Of a stretch of 64,000 nucleotides of DNA, positions 52,788 to 62,173 are shown piece after piece. The position numbers and the translations under genes are program-made. The DNA lies in the NCBI GenBank assembly GCA_014382445.1, contig JACNJS010000084.1, positions 2,089-66,088 on the forward strand. The letters run 5' to 3'. Numbering within the stretch: the first letter of the stretch is position 1; the number at the start of each line of letters is the position of its first letter. A model generated the notes under the pieces. The model was not told the DNA's origin, did no database searches, and worked only from the letters and a program-made list of their open reading frames with translations. Origin of the DNA: Bacteroidota bacterium (lineage in GTDB: Bacteria > Bacteroidota > Bacteroidia > Bacteroidales > F082).

Positions 52788-55334
52788 TCATCTTTTCAAC
52801 GGCAACTTAAACCTCTTAACACCATCAAAAGCATAAAAAGCATTGGCCACTGCAGCAGCTGTGGGGACAAGTCCAATTTCTCCAATGCCTTTAGCACCAT
52901 AGGGTCCCACAGGATCTTTTACCTCAACTCCTTTCACAACTATTTCGGGAGTTTCGTGAGCGCGAAGGATTCCTAATTTCCTCATTTTGTCGTGAACCAA
53001 AAATCCATCTTTCATTGGCAATTCTTCGGTAAGTGCATAACCTAATCCCATGTGAACTCCACCTTCAATCTGACCTTCAAAAAGCATTGGGTTCATAATT
53101 TTTCCTGCATCGTGTGCAGCTACAACTTTCGATATATTTCCTTCATCGTCAAGTATACAAAGCTGTACAGCATATCCATACGAATAATGAATTATTGGAT
53201 TATTCTTACTTGACCCCGGCTTACTTGTCCAGTCGCACACAAACTCACCTTTGTAAGTTTTACCAGATAATTCTTTTAAGGACTTCGATTTTAAATCCGA
53301 TTTCAAACCTCTGGCGGCAACTATAACGGCTAGTCCAACTAATGCCGTTGCTCGTGACGATGTGGTCATTCCTGTTTTAATTTGAGCATCAGTATCAACA
53401 ACAACCTCAATTATATCAGGATCAACTCCAGTTTCCTCACAAAGAGTTTGTAATGCCATATTATGAACCCCTTGCCCCATCTCGGTCCAGCCATGTTTAA
53501 GAACAATATTATTATCAGAAATAATATCAATAATTACTTTTGACTCATCATTCATTCCGTTACCAATACCGGAGTTTTTTATTGCACAAGCAAGTCCTGA
53601 AAATTTGGCATTAATAAAATCATCTTTAACAGCTTCCAGACACGCCCTTATTCCAACACCTGCCAATCTTTGTCCGGTTGAAGTAGTAAGCCCGTTAACA
53701 AGAGCATTATCCCATCTAAACTGCCATCTGTCAAAGCCAGCTTTTTTGCAGATTTCGTCGATACAACTTTCTAAAGCAAAGGTAATTTGGTTAACTCCAA
53801 AACCACGCATCGCACCACTGGGGATATTATTAGTGTAAACAGTTTGAGCTTCAATGTCAATTTCAGGAATATAATAACCTCCTGAAGCATGACCGGCCAC
53901 ACGTTCCATAACTTTCATTCCAACGGAAGCATAAGCCCCGGTATCGCCAATAGCCCTTAGTTTGAGTGCTGTTAGTTTACCGTTGTTGTCAGCCCCAACC
54001 GATATATCCATAAACACAGGATGTCGTTTTGGATGTAACCTTATTGATTCTTCACGCCTAAGAGTAAGTTTCACTGGTTTGTCCAACAAAAATGCAAACA
54101 AAGCAGTTTGTCCCTGCACACTCAAATCTTCCTTACCCCCAAAGCCACCTCCATTTGGCACTAAAATTACACGCACTTTTTCTTCGGGCAAACCAAGTAT
54201 CAAAGCAACCTGCCTTCTGTCTTCATAAATCCCCTGACTCTGGCTAAAAAGTTCTATGCCACCACTTCCATCTGGTTGGGCAATAGCAGCTTCCTTTTCC
54301 ATAAAACCATGCTCAACACGCTGAGTTTCATATTTTCCGGAGCTTACATAAGTTGAGGCACTTAGTGCTACATCTGCGTTACCAATTGTGAACTGTGTAG
54401 TTTCAAAACTATTAGGTCTTTCAGGATGAATTCTATCTCCTCCAATTGCTTTAAATACATCGGTTATTGGTTCAAGAACCTGATATTCAATTTCAATCAA
54501 TTCAATAGCTTCACGGGCAATACGTTCAGAATCAGCAACCACACCGGCAAGTACATCGCCTATATAATTTGTAGTTTGACCTTCAGCAATTATTATCGGC
54601 CAATCATGGATAATTAGACCAACTTTCTGTTCGCCCGGGATATCCTTTGTAGTAAAAACATGGTTTACACCCGGATGTTTCTCGGCTTTTGTTGTATCAA
54701 TTTTAATGACTTTTGCTTTGGGATGATCGCTAAATTTCAATGCGGCATAAAGCATTCCATCAATGTGGATATCATCTACAAAATCTCGCTTTCCAATGGC
54801 AGTATTATATGCATCATATTTAGGATGAGAAACTCCAACTTTGCCGGAAGTTATATTAATTTCCAAATTTTCATTTTTACTGATGGCTTCACCGGCACAT
54901 ACAATTGCTTCTTCAATTTTTTTGTATCCCGTACAACGGCATAAATGTGGTTTAATGGCTTTTTGAATTTCCGCAATTGTTGGCTTAGGATTGTTTTGAA
55001 GTAGTACTTTAGTTCGACTAATAAATCCGGGACTACAAAAACCACACTGAACGGCTCCTTTATTTACAAAAGCTATGGCGATAGTATCCAGGACGTATCC
55101 AGGAAATCCTTCAGGTGTAAAAATCTCAGCATCTTTCAGTTTACTCATTTTGGTTACACACGAAAGCATTGCCTTACCATCAATTTCAACAGTGCAAGCA
55201 CCACATGCCGCCTGACCCGAGCAACCATCTTTTACAGAAGTAATATGTTTGTCGAGTCGTAAATATTCTAACAACGATCTATCAGGACTACCATCATAAT
55301 TTTGTATTTCTCCATTTAATTTAAAAGAAATCAT
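52788..55334 (-). CDS. Selenium-dependent-type xanthine dehydrogenase (fused 2Fe-2S and Mo)
   Basis: 848 aa. The N-terminal ferredoxin domain (DGCSGQAACGACTVEIDGK; C38, C44, C47 with a five-residue first gap) is joined to a second 2Fe-2S domain (CGFCSPGF, CRCTGY) and then the Mo-binding domain: NGGGFGGKEDLSVQG, GAMRGFGVNQ, GWTEMGQGVHN, and the catalytic Glu in GAKGIGEIGLVP. This single-chain layout without an FAD domain is that of the Se-dependent molybdenum hydroxylase group. Selenium in these enzymes is a labile cofactor, not selenocysteine, and no in-frame UGA is present. Its start overlaps the stop of the threonine synthase-like gene (ATGA). Confidence 0.88.
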   Translation of the reverse strand: MISFKLNGEIQNYDGSPDRSLLEYLRLDKHITSVKDGCSGQAACGACTVEIDGKAMLSCVTKMSKLKDAEIFTPEGFPGYVLDTIAIAFVNKGAVQCGFCSPGFISRTKVLLQNNPKPTIAEIQKAIKPHLCRCTGYKKIEEAIVCAGEAISKNENLEINITSGKVGVSHPKYDAYNTAIGKRDFVDDIHIDGMLYAALKFSDHPKAKVIKIDTTKAEKHPGVNHVFTTKDIPGEQKVGLIIHDWPIIIAEGQTTNYIGDVLAGVVADSERIAREAIELIEIEYQVLEPITDVFKAIGGDRIHPERPNSFETTQFTIGNADVALSASTYVSSGKYETQRVEHGFMEKEAAIAQPDGSGGIELFSQSQGIYEDRRQVALILGLPEEKVRVILVPNGGGFGGKEDLSVQGQTALFAFLLDKPVKLTLRREESIRLHPKRHPVFMDISVGADNNGKLTALKLRAIGDTGAYASVGMKVMERVAGHASGGYYIPEIDIEAQTVYTNNIPSGAMRGFGVNQITFALESCIDEICKKAGFDRWQFRWDNALVNGLTTSTGQRLAGVGIRACLEAVKDDFINAKFSGLACAIKNSGIGNGMNDESKVIIDIISDNNIVLKHGWTEMGQGVHNMALQTLCEETGVDPDIIEVVVDTDAQIKTGMTTSSRATALVGLAVIVAARGLKSDLKSKSLKELSGKTYKGEFVCDWTSKPGSSKNNPIIHYSYGYAVQLCILDDEGNISKVVAAHDAGKIMNPMLFEGQIEGGVHMGLGYALTEELPMKDGFLVHDKMRKLGILRAHETPEIVVKGVEVKDPVGPYGAKGIGEIGLVPTAAAVANAFYAFDGVKRFKLPLKR

Positions 55335-56569
55335 GATAATAGTTTTTTCAGGTTTTCAAGAGTAGGCCAAATTGAATCAGGTACATTTAATAATCCGCTA
55401 ACGGATCTTAAATCTTTTAATCCGCTACCTGTTAATAGTACTACATTATTTGAATTATCAGGTAATTTATTAGCTTTCTTATAGGAAAGTAATCCTGCGA
55501 AAGCAGCGGCAGCAGCAGGTTCAGCAAACAATCCTGTATTTTTAGATAGTATTGATGAAGCCTTCAGTATTTCATCATCAGTAACAGAAATATATTCTCC
55601 GTTATAATCATGGATATATTTTTGGGTCATGTAGAAATTACGAGGAATATCAACAGAAATTGAATCGGCAATAGTTGTGCTTTTCTTTATCTCAAATGTA
55701 GCATTATCAATATTTCTAACAAGATTATCACTTTTTTGAGATTGCACACCAACTATAATTGGCATATTATCAATTATCTGAAGTTTGAGCAAATCTTCAA
55801 ACCCTTTATAAACGCCCGAAATAATCACGCCATCGCCAACAGGTACAAAAATCCGGTCGGGAACAGTAAAATTCAACTGTTCAAGAAGCTCGAAAGCGAC
55901 AGTTTTTTTTCCTTCGATAGTAAGCGGATTAAAAGCAGTGTTACGGTTGTACCAGCCAAATTCTTTGGTAGCCTTTATACTAAGGTCGAATGTATCATCA
56001 TAAGTGCCTTTCACAGGAATTATTGTGGCACCATGCATTAAAATCTGAGTTAGTTTCGCTATGGGTGCTGATTCAGGAACAATTATAATTGCCTTTTGTC
56101 CTTGGGCAGCACAAATCCCCGCTAATGATGAACCGGCATTTCCTGTTGATGCTGCCACAATTATATCCCATCCCTTTTCTTTAGCATACGCTGAAACTAC
56201 TGCAGAAGCCCTATCTTTAAATGAATATGTTGGATTTTGGGAATCGTCTTTCAGGAAAAGATTAAATGATAGTTTTAGATTACCTATTCTGCGAACTTCG
56301 TACAAAGGAGTCTGTCCAACTTTCAAATTAGGTAGGCTTTCCAGTTTGCTAATTGGCAATAAATCTAAAAATTTATTTTTACTGAGTTTTTCAAAGTTGA
56401 CACCTAATTCAATTAGTCCTAAATAATCATAGTTCGTTTTCAGAACACCTACTGGAGGTAGATCTAAAGAGTTTAGTTTGGTACAATCAGGACATAGATA
56501 TGTTACTTGTGATTCATTATAAGTAGCACCACAATCAACACATTGGTAATGGAATTTTGAATTATTCAT
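55331..56569 (-). CDS. Threonine synthase-like PLP enzyme
   Basis: 412 aa from the ATG at 56567-56569; a TTG five codons upstream is unlikely. Fold-type II PLP enzyme with an N-terminal zinc-ribbon-like CxxC pair (YQCVDCG and YLCPDCT), the PLP lysine in PTYSFKDRASAVV, the phosphate-binding AASTGNAGSSLAG and LLTGSGLKDL. This is threonine synthase-like, but it is coupled by a 4-base overlap to the Se-type xanthine dehydrogenase and neighbours ygfK. A catabolic beta-elimination role, possibly on 2,3-diaminopropionate, is a reasonable but unproven alternative to threonine synthesis. Confidence 0.75.
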   Translation of the reverse strand: MNNSKFHYQCVDCGATYNESQVTYLCPDCTKLNSLDLPPVGVLKTNYDYLGLIELGVNFEKLSKNKFLDLLPISKLESLPNLKVGQTPLYEVRRIGNLKLSFNLFLKDDSQNPTYSFKDRASAVVSAYAKEKGWDIIVAASTGNAGSSLAGICAAQGQKAIIIVPESAPIAKLTQILMHGATIIPVKGTYDDTFDLSIKATKEFGWYNRNTAFNPLTIEGKKTVAFELLEQLNFTVPDRIFVPVGDGVIISGVYKGFEDLLKLQIIDNMPIIVGVQSQKSDNLVRNIDNATFEIKKSTTIADSISVDIPRNFYMTQKYIHDYNGEYISVTDDEILKASSILSKNTGLFAEPAAAAAFAGLLSYKKANKLPDNSNNVVLLTGSGLKDLRSVSGLLNVPDSIWPTLENLKKLLS

Positions 56570-56675
56570 AATGATAATTTCCAACTATTTACAAAATTAA
56601 ATCTTGGCGTCAATGCGTCATTGTAATATATATTTCATCCAAGACGCCATGGCACAAAGTAATTTTTGTTCTACT

Positions 56676-58145
56676 TTAAATATACTCCTTAATAACTCCT
56701 GTTCTTTCATTAAATTCCATTATTTTTTCATCCCAATCATCAACTTTTGCATAGCGCGATTTCCAATAATTTTCATCATACCATTGGGCATTTAACTCTT
56801 CAACTGTTTTACCTTGTTGCTCAATCCATGTGAAATATTTGAGATTATGCATACGTTTTTTCTGATAATAATTCATCTCGATCATATGATCGGTTGATAA
56901 GCTGAGCAAATCGGCATCAAAACTTACGGCAGCAACTCTATTAGTAAATTTTCCATGAATTTCATTTTCTTCTGCTAAACGTGATTGATACATATCCATC
57001 GAATCGGTGGCTACCGAAAACACAACATCATTCTCGTTCATTTCGTAATATTTTGCAAGTTTAATAGAGCCCATTAAATTAGCTATTGATGAAATACCGA
57101 ACAGTTTTAATTTATCAACTAAATCAGGATTAATATTTAATTCATTCTTCAGATAATCAATTCCGGCACTTTCGTTAAAAAGTCGCATTAATCGGATATT
57201 TGGATTATCGTCAATACCAGCAACCAAATCCATATTTCGAATATTATGAATCCATGGAACATGCTTGTCGCCAATGCCTTCAATGCGATGTTCGCCATAA
57301 CCATTTTCCAATAAAGTTGGGCATTGCAGTGCCTCACCTGCACACACTTTAATATTTGGATAAACCTCTCTTAAATAATCAGCACTACCCAATGTTCCAG
57401 CTGAACCTTGTGTTAAAAACATTCCTGTAAAACGGTCATTATCTTTTTTTACAGAATTAAAAACTTCTTCCATTGCCGGGCCGGTAACAGCATAATGCCA
57501 CATTGGGTTTCCAATTTCTTCAAATTGGTTGAGATTAACAATTTCATCACCACGCTCAGCAAGAAGCTCCTTTACCTTATCGTAGATTTCTTTAACATTA
57601 CTTTCGGTTCCTTGTGTTGCAAAAACCTCAGCACCAACTTTATGAAGCCAGTCGAAACGCTCTTGCGACATACCTTCAGGCAACACAGCAATCGACTCAC
57701 AGCCCAGCAAATATGAATCGTAAGCTCCACCACGACAATAGTTACCTGTTGATGGCCAGAGAGCTTTTTGTCGAGTTGGGTCGAAACGACCGGTAATCAG
57801 TTTTTCCACCAAAGGACCAAATGTTGCACCAACTTTATGAGCACCTGTGGGGAAATATTTTCCTATAAGTAATATAATTCTGGCTTTAACACCGGTTAAT
57901 TCTGATGGTAATTCCAAATAATTAACGTTACTAAAACCCCCACCAAAATCAACAGGGTCATTTTTCCAATTAATGCGAAATAAATTAAGTGATTTCAAAT
58001 CCCATAATCCAATATTTTTTAGTTTATCAACTATCTTTTCCGGGATGAGTTCAGGATTTCGCATTTGTTTATATGTTGGCAATATTATATGCCTTTCGCG
58101 ACATCTTTGAATTGTGTTTTCTAATATTTTTTCTTTAGTTATCAT
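56676..58145 (-). CDS. Fold-type II PLP-dependent enzyme of unknown substrate
   Basis: 489 aa. The PLP lysine is in FPTGAHKVGATFGPLV, and the phosphate loop is ALWPSTGNYCRGGAYDSYL, with LTQGSAGTLGSADYL as a second glycine-rich loop. It belongs to the TrpB/cysteine synthase fold but has long extensions at both ends (about 100 residues before the first motif and 130 after ESAGIDYL). It lies between ygfK (125-base repeat-bearing gap) and the threonine synthase-like gene, all leftward. It may be an ammonia-lyase or beta-replacement enzyme in the purine pathway. Not assignable to YgeX on the motifs seen. Confidence 0.72.
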   Translation of the reverse strand: MITKEKILENTIQRCRERHIILPTYKQMRNPELIPEKIVDKLKNIGLWDLKSLNLFRINWKNDPVDFGGGFSNVNYLELPSELTGVKARIILLIGKYFPTGAHKVGATFGPLVEKLITGRFDPTRQKALWPSTGNYCRGGAYDSYLLGCESIAVLPEGMSQERFDWLHKVGAEVFATQGTESNVKEIYDKVKELLAERGDEIVNLNQFEEIGNPMWHYAVTGPAMEEVFNSVKKDNDRFTGMFLTQGSAGTLGSADYLREVYPNIKVCAGEALQCPTLLENGYGEHRIEGIGDKHVPWIHNIRNMDLVAGIDDNPNIRLMRLFNESAGIDYLKNELNINPDLVDKLKLFGISSIANLMGSIKLAKYYEMNENDVVFSVATDSMDMYQSRLAEENEIHGKFTNRVAAVSFDADLLSLSTDHMIEMNYYQKKRMHNLKYFTWIEQQGKTVEELNAQWYDENYWKSRYAKVDDWDEKIMEFNERTGVIKEYI

Positions 58146-58270
58146 TCTTTAGTTACTTTATTACTAATCAATTATTATTTCCTATATACTTTTACACCAT
58201 ACCTTTATACCCTATCCCTTTATACCTCTATTCCTTATATCCTTTATACCCATTATACTCTATACAACTT
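58146..58270. repeat. C-rich complement of the GGTATAAAGGTATAGGG repeat
   Basis: About 58190-58265 reads ATACCTTTATACCCTATCCC and TTTATACCTCTATTCCTTAT on the plus strand; on the coding strand it is GGTATAAAGG-rich. Same family as 22335-22354 and 43119-43165. It separates the 489 aa PLP gene from ygfK. Confidence 0.6.
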
Positions 58271-61200
58271 TTATCCATAAAAACTAACAGCCCCCTGCAG
58301 TATCAAACTCATTTCAGCAGCAATTGTTAAATCCTCTTCAAAGTTAATTTTTTCTTTTAAGTCAATTTCAAAAAATCGCAGAGTTGTTCTATTTGCTTTT
58401 AAGGTATAAAGATCGGTTTCCAACACTGAATAATCATTCAAATTATAGTACCGGAATAATCGGTCATTTTGATAATATAATAGCTCTGTAATTTCAATAT
58501 CAACATCCAAGAAGTATCCATCTTTATTTTTTTCAAATTCTTTTCTCACAAGATAAAGATGTGGTTTATCCAAATATGGGCTACCCGAAGTAGGACAAAA
58601 TGTTGTGCAGTTACCACATTGATTACACCAATCGGCAATATGCAATATTTGATGTTTTTGTACTATCTCAAAAGTATTTCCTTCAGTTAATTTATGGTTT
58701 CCATCAACAATTTTTATAATCTGAGTGTTAATTTTAACAGGCTCAGTATTATAAGAATGGAATGCAAGGTTAGGACAGACTGTGGCGCAAATATTACAAA
58801 CCTCATCACATAGCAAACATCGTGAAGCCTCCATTATCGCTTCTTTAGCAGTTAATGTCGTGCTTACCAAGTTGAAATTTTTTCTGTTGTGCAAACTTGT
58901 TTCCCGCACAGATTGGGGAAATAACCTACTAGCTTTTTTAATCATTAACAGATTATAATTCTGCTCTTTTCGTGGTAATGCATTATTAGTGGAGAAATCT
59001 ATATTGGCAATCTTAATAATTTCCTGAGCAGCTTTCCGTCCATCACCTATCGCGTTAATTGCGGTTGAAGCACCTCTTAAGGCATCACCACCAATAAATA
59101 CATTAGGAATTTTTGTTTGATAGCTTCCTTCCTTTGTTACAAGATTATCAACATCCATAAAATCAATATCCAGATTTTGACCAATAGCAGGAATAACTGT
59201 GTCGGTGAGTAAATCAAATTCAGATCCGTAAATTTCGACCGGTCTTGCCCTTCCTGAATCATCCTTTTTTCCGAGTTTCATCTTCCTGCAAGTAATCGAA
59301 AATACTCGAGTATTTTTTGAATTAATTCTGAGAGGTGCAGTTAGTTCAAGAATATTAATTCCCTCTTTAATAACAGCATTAATTTCACCAAAATCGGCGG
59401 GCATCTGTTTAATGGTTCTCCTGTAAATCACGGTCACTTTTCCGTTTTCGCCAACCAAGCGGTAAGCTGTACGAGCTGCATCCATGGCTGTGTTTCCACC
59501 ACCGATTATCACAATATTTTGTCCTATTTCAGTATCTTGCCCTTCTTTAACTTTAACTAAAAAATCAAGAGGATCAAGTACTCCTGGTGATTCAATACCT
59601 TCAATTAACAAAGGTTCTGAAACTTGTGCGCCTATTCCAATATAGATATAATCACTATCCTTCCTAATCCTGTTAAATTCATTTAAAAATATTGGATGGT
59701 TATATTTAATAACAACTCCGGTAGATTCTATTTTTTTAATGTCAATATCTATAGCTTCATTGGTTAATCTAAATGATGGTATAGCACCTGAAACCATTCC
59801 ACCCGGCTGTGTTTTCGATTCATAAACCACCACATCCATTCCTGCTAAAGCGAGAAAATAGGCACAAGATAGTCCGGACGGTCCTGCACCAATTATTGCT
59901 GCTTTTTTGTTTAATCCATTAACAAAGTTTTTCTTTTGAATGATTGTTTTATTATCAGAATTCTCAGAAATAGTTCGTTTTATTTCCCTAATTAGAACTG
60001 GTTTATCGTAATTAATTCGAGTACATTTAGTTTGGCAGAGATGATCACATATCATTCCAGTAGTATGCGGAAATGGATTAGTTTGCTGAATAACTTCTGC
60101 AGCCTTGTCGAATTCACCTTTCGAAGTATAATACATATAATCTGGTATTCCCTGATTTGTTGGGCATGTATCAACACATGGAGCATGGGTACAATCAAAA
60201 TGTTTTAGTTGCCGATTAGTTTTTATGCTTGGGTTATTAAATCCATGTTTTTTATATGCGCTGTTTTCGATCAAATCTTCAACATAATGCTTAAGATTTT
60301 TAAGATAATCGATTTGGGAACAATCGATTTTCATTTTTTCCTTAAGCTCCTCAATATATTGGCATAATCTGCCATATCCGCCCGGCTTTAGTAAATCGGT
60401 ACAAACGGTAACCGGGGCAAGTCCGCAATTAACAACATCGGCAACATTAAAAGCATCAACACCTCCGGAAAAAGAAATATCCAATCCTCCATCAAATTCA
60501 TTCTGAAGCTCATATGCAAGATTAATGGATATTTGATGAAGAGCTCTACCACTCATGTACATCATTTTTTCATGCTCAGGAAATATATCTTTATTATTCA
60601 GACTTTCAAGGGTATTTGTTAATTTAACACTAAACTGAAGGTTGTTATTATCAGCACTTTGCCTAAGGTTTGTAATAATAGATATCGCATCTTTATATTT
60701 CAAATCGTGCTCAAAAGCAATATCCGGAACTATGGTTTCAAAACCTGAATTAACTATTATCTCATTCAACTTTTTTTTCCCGATTAAAGTTGGATTAAGT
60801 TTTATCGCTGTATGAAGTTTTTTTTCAGTAATGAGGTACTCACCTATCTTTTCAATTTCATCCGGCGGACAACCATGCATTGTTGACAATGTAATATTAT
60901 TTGAAATCGTAGGATTGATGGTAATATTAACCACATTGGGATAAATTGACTCAATACTATTAACTTTTTCGGTGATCTCTTTCGATGCATCAGCCATCTT
61001 TTTAAAAAACCACTGCACATTTTCTTTTTGTATTCCATCATAATCATAGCCTACACTCATATTAAATATTACACCAATATCCTTCGAGTTTGCCCACCCA
61101 AATTTATCACTAAGTATGTGAATAATAATCCAAGCATTTAAATATTGATCAAACGACTGTTTAATTTTTAATTCCTGCGACCACTCACAATTATATCCTT

Positions 61201-61513
61201 CATCCTGCATGTCGATACATGGCTTCGAGACTTCAATTTCATCTATTGTTTGTATTGTTTTCAGTTCAATAAATCTGGCTCCTGTTAACCAGGCAGCTAC
61301 AATATTTTGTGAAAGTTGTGTTTGAGGTCCGGCTGCAACGCCGATCGGAGTTTCAAGCAGAGAACCAAATCGCTTAAAGCGAAGAGATTCGTTAAATTTG
61401 GGATTAAAAAACAGTTCTTCGTTAATTCCGAGGATATTCCGGGAACTATCATACTGCTTTAAAATTATATTTAATAACCTGTTTAAGGGAATTAGCGAGA
61501 AAATGTCTGCCAT
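58271..61513 (-). CDS. ygfK: YgfK, purine-pathway iron-sulfur flavoprotein (putative selenate reductase subunit)
   Basis: 1080 aa from the ATG at 61511-61513 (MADIFSLIPLNRLL); a TTG nine codons upstream is rejected. An N-terminal dihydroorotate-dehydrogenase-like barrel (about 1-400, IGVAAGPQTQLSQNI, STMHGCPPDEIEKI) is followed by a 4Fe-4S region (CVDTCPTNQG and CDHLCQTKC), a GltD-like FAD/NADPH module (AAIIGAGPSGLSCAYFLA and IVIIGGGNTAMDAARTAY), and C-terminal ferredoxin motifs (CLLCDEVCNICATVCP and WCNQCGNCTTFCP). In urate/xanthine fermenters YgfK reduces the purine ring so that it can be opened. Divergent from mocA. Confidence 0.9.
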   Translation of the reverse strand: MADIFSLIPLNRLLNIILKQYDSSRNILGINEELFFNPKFNESLRFKRFGSLLETPIGVAAGPQTQLSQNIVAAWLTGARFIELKTIQTIDEIEVSKPCIDMQDEGYNCEWSQELKIKQSFDQYLNAWIIIHILSDKFGWANSKDIGVIFNMSVGYDYDGIQKENVQWFFKKMADASKEITEKVNSIESIYPNVVNITINPTISNNITLSTMHGCPPDEIEKIGEYLITEKKLHTAIKLNPTLIGKKKLNEIIVNSGFETIVPDIAFEHDLKYKDAISIITNLRQSADNNNLQFSVKLTNTLESLNNKDIFPEHEKMMYMSGRALHQISINLAYELQNEFDGGLDISFSGGVDAFNVADVVNCGLAPVTVCTDLLKPGGYGRLCQYIEELKEKMKIDCSQIDYLKNLKHYVEDLIENSAYKKHGFNNPSIKTNRQLKHFDCTHAPCVDTCPTNQGIPDYMYYTSKGEFDKAAEVIQQTNPFPHTTGMICDHLCQTKCTRINYDKPVLIREIKRTISENSDNKTIIQKKNFVNGLNKKAAIIGAGPSGLSCAYFLALAGMDVVVYESKTQPGGMVSGAIPSFRLTNEAIDIDIKKIESTGVVIKYNHPIFLNEFNRIRKDSDYIYIGIGAQVSEPLLIEGIESPGVLDPLDFLVKVKEGQDTEIGQNIVIIGGGNTAMDAARTAYRLVGENGKVTVIYRRTIKQMPADFGEINAVIKEGINILELTAPLRINSKNTRVFSITCRKMKLGKKDDSGRARPVEIYGSEFDLLTDTVIPAIGQNLDIDFMDVDNLVTKEGSYQTKIPNVFIGGDALRGASTAINAIGDGRKAAQEIIKIANIDFSTNNALPRKEQNYNLLMIKKASRLFPQSVRETSLHNRKNFNLVSTTLTAKEAIMEASRCLLCDEVCNICATVCPNLAFHSYNTEPVKINTQIIKIVDGNHKLTEGNTFEIVQKHQILHIADWCNQCGNCTTFCPTSGSPYLDKPHLYLVRKEFEKNKDGYFLDVDIEITELLYYQNDRLFRYYNLNDYSVLETDLYTLKANRTTLRFFEIDLKEKINFEEDLTIAAEMSLILQGAVSFYG

Positions 61514-61588
61514 GATCTTCTTAAAATAACTAAGCAACAAATCTAAATAAAAGATGCGATAATTATATATTTCCTCTATTTTTGACTT

Positions 61589-62173
61589 ATGATAAAAAAC
61601 GACTGTTCGGTAATTATACTTGCGGCGGGAAATTCATCAAGAATGAAACGGCCAAAATTTTTGCTTAGCACAACTGACGGAAATTCTTTTATTGAAAAAA
61701 TTATTCATCAATACGCTGATTTTGGTTGTTCAAATATTATTGTCATGCTTAACAGTGAAGGAATTGCCCTAATAAAAAAACATACGCAAAATCTTCCAAT
61801 ACAAACACAAATTGTATTAAATCCTTACCCTGATCTTGGTCGCTTCTTTTCAATTAAAACCGGACTCAAATTTGTGCATAATTATTATACTTTTATTCAT
61901 AATGTTGATAATCCCTTCGCAAACAAAAAAGTGCTGGAGCAACTCTATTCTGCTAAAACAGAAGCTAAAGTTATTAAACCTGTGTACAATAATAATGGAG
62001 GTCATCCGGTTTTAATTTCACCTACGGTTTGTGATTATATTTTGAATGAAAAAAAACACGATGTAAATTTTAAGGAAATTCTGAATAGATTTTCAACAAA
62101 GAAAGTAGAAGTTAAAGATGAAACAATACTACTAAACATAAATACATATGATGAATATTTGGAATTTTATTGA
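61589..62173 (+). CDS. mocA: MocA-type molybdenum cofactor cytidylyltransferase
   Basis: 194 aa NTP transferase. The nucleotide signature is VIILAAGNSSRMKRPKFLL, and the core has YTFIHNVDNPFANKKV (metal Asp) and the family tail NNNGGHPVLISP. It adds CMP to molybdopterin for the hydroxylases encoded in this island. A TATTTTTG box at 61577-61584 sits only four bases before the ATG, so if it is a promoter the transcript would be nearly leaderless. It overlaps the following xdhC by 26 bases. Confidence 0.85.
   Translation: MIKNDCSVIILAAGNSSRMKRPKFLLSTTDGNSFIEKIIHQYADFGCSNIIVMLNSEGIALIKKHTQNLPIQTQIVLNPYPDLGRFFSIKTGLKFVHNYYTFIHNVDNPFANKKVLEQLYSAKTEAKVIKPVYNNNGGHPVLISPTVCDYILNEKKHDVNFKEILNRFSTKKVEVKDETILLNINTYDEYLEFY

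Noticed and set aside
52788-55334. Possible selenocysteine in the Se-type xanthine dehydrogenase
   Set aside because: The frame has no internal TGA; the family uses a labile selenium ligand, not selenocysteine.
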